A stretch of 7,437 nt of DNA from Bacillota bacterium (lineage in GTDB: Bacteria > Bacillota > Limnochordia > Darwinibacteriales > DTU012): the NCBI GenBank assembly GCA_012521805.1, contig JAAYLQ010000044.1, positions 1 through 7,437 of the forward strand. The letters run 5' to 3'. The notes beneath the pieces are model-generated. The model was given only the letters and a program-made list of their open reading frames with translations. It ran no database searches and had not been told where the DNA came from. Shown in pieces: positions 6,797-7,437 of the stretch. The translations under genes were made by a program, and so were the position numbers. How positions within the stretch are numbered: the first letter of the stretch is position 1; the number at the start of each line of letters is the position of its first letter.

Positions 6797-7437
6797 ATGC
6801 AGTACAAATTTAGTCCCAATCGCAACTATCAGGATTTAGCGGCAGGGCGGGTGATTTACGGCAGTGCCGGTATGCCCAACTTTCCAGTGCGGCTTGCCCA
6901 AGAAATATTCTGCCGCTGTTTGGAATACCTGCCCCAGAAGGACAGCCTTGTTGTTTATGATCCCCTGTGCGGCAGCGGCTATTTGTTAACAGTCTTGGGC
7001 TTTCTCAATCCAGAACTAATCCGCTTTTTCGTTGGCTCCGATATTAACTCCAGTGCAGCAGCGTTAGCGTTGAAAAATCTCTCCTTGTTAACTGAGGAGG
7101 GATTAGCTAGACGAATCGCTGAACTCAAAGAGCTGTATCGACAGTACCGCAAGGAATCACACTTAGAAGCAGTTAAGTCTGCTCAGCGTTTGCTGGAGCT
7201 GGTGCAGGGTCGTACCTTTGTTCCCCAAGCCAGGACGTTTACTGCCGATCTGTTAGCACCTGAATCATTAGTAAATCAGGAGTTTAACGCTGATCTGATT
7301 ATTGCTGATGTGCCCTACGGCAGCTTAGTTTCATGGCAGGGAGGCAGCGCAACTGCCCTTGATCAGTTTCTAGAAAACCTAATTCCCGTCCTAAAGTCTA
7401 CTACAATTGTGGCGGTCTGCACTGATAAAAAACAGAA
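6797..7437 (+). CDS. aviRa: AviRa-like 23S rRNA guanine methyltransferase (5' part, cut by window end)
   Basis: Open frame of 213 codons running off the right edge, so the C terminus is missing. It matches what I recall of AviRa, the SAM-dependent enzyme of the avilamycin producer Streptomyces viridochromogenes that methylates N1 of G2535 in 23S rRNA and contributes to orthosomycin resistance. Shared features in order are: the N-terminal segment GMPNFPVRLAQEIF (25-38), the SAM motif DPLCGSGYLLT (55-65), the acidic SDIN (81-84) and KNLSLLTEEGL (93-103). An arginine- and glutamate-rich helical insert with HLEAVKSAQRL (122-132) and the catalytic motif DVPYG (171-175) followed by SW complete the match. 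GAGGTG (6785-6790) is 6 bases before ATG. It lies 82 bases after the PAS-MCP gene, behind a probable weak terminator. Homology to the family is strong; the exact target base and a resistance role here are inferred. The protein has no transport or signal features and should be cytoplasmic. Confidence 0.85.
   Translation, partial: MQYKFSPNRNYQDLAAGRVIYGSAGMPNFPVRLAQEIFCRCLEYLPQKDSLVVYDPLCGSGYLLTVLGFLNPELIRFFVGSDINSSAAALALKNLSLLTEEGLARRIAELKELYRQYRKESHLEAVKSAQRLLELVQGRTFVPQARTFTADLLAPESLVNQEFNADLIIADVPYGSLVSWQGGSATALDQFLENLIPVLKSTTIVAVCTDKKQ

Noticed and set aside
1..7437. CRISPR array, insertion sequence, tRNA or phage genes
   Set aside because: No regularly spaced direct repeats, transposase motifs, terminal inverted repeats or tRNA cloverleaf were seen; the window is almost fully accounted for by ordinary genes and their control sites.

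Overview
The window looks like ordinary chromosome from a Gram-positive, Bacillota-type organism, probably of a clostridial or limnochordial kind. The signs are strong GGAGG-type ribosome binding sites, a tRNA-sensing T-box leader on an aminoacyl-tRNA synthetase gene, a CsoR-type copper repressor and a short soluble chemotaxis-type receptor. Base composition looks moderate. The exact lineage cannot be fixed from sequence reading alone. I see no mobile element, CRISPR array, tRNA or rRNA gene.

Layout: (1) 27-2588, + strand: a copper module, copA (Cu(I)-exporting P1B-ATPase) followed by csoR (Cu(I)-sensing repressor). (2) 2596-3913, + strand: a promoter that starts almost at the csoR stop, a complete tryptophan-specific T-box leader (specifier UGG, antiterminator, terminator) and trpS. 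(3) 3953-4927, + strand: an Rsm22/METTL17-family ribosome-associated methyltransferase-like protein with all four [4Fe-4S] cysteines. (4) 4932-4954: a hairpin shared by two convergent genes. (5) 4959-5756, - strand: a NodB/CE4-type polysaccharide deacetylase with no signal peptide. (6) 5923-6714, + strand, divergent from (5): a soluble PAS plus short MCP-signalling-domain protein. (7) 6797 to the right edge, + strand: the 5' part of an AviRa-like 23S rRNA guanine methyltransferase, cut by the window end.

The genes fall into a copper efflux unit, a translation block (trpS and the Rsm22-like gene, with the AviRa-like gene further on) and two apparently unrelated genes between them. copA and csoR should form a feedback loop: rising Cu(I) releases CsoR, which raises both the pump and the repressor. 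trpS is controlled by uncharged tRNA-Trp through transcription antitermination. I found no convincing sign of an undescribed multi-gene system. The points most worth following are the AviRa homologue outside any visible antibiotic cluster, the intact Fe-S motif of the Rsm22-like protein, and the T-box acceptor-pairing base.
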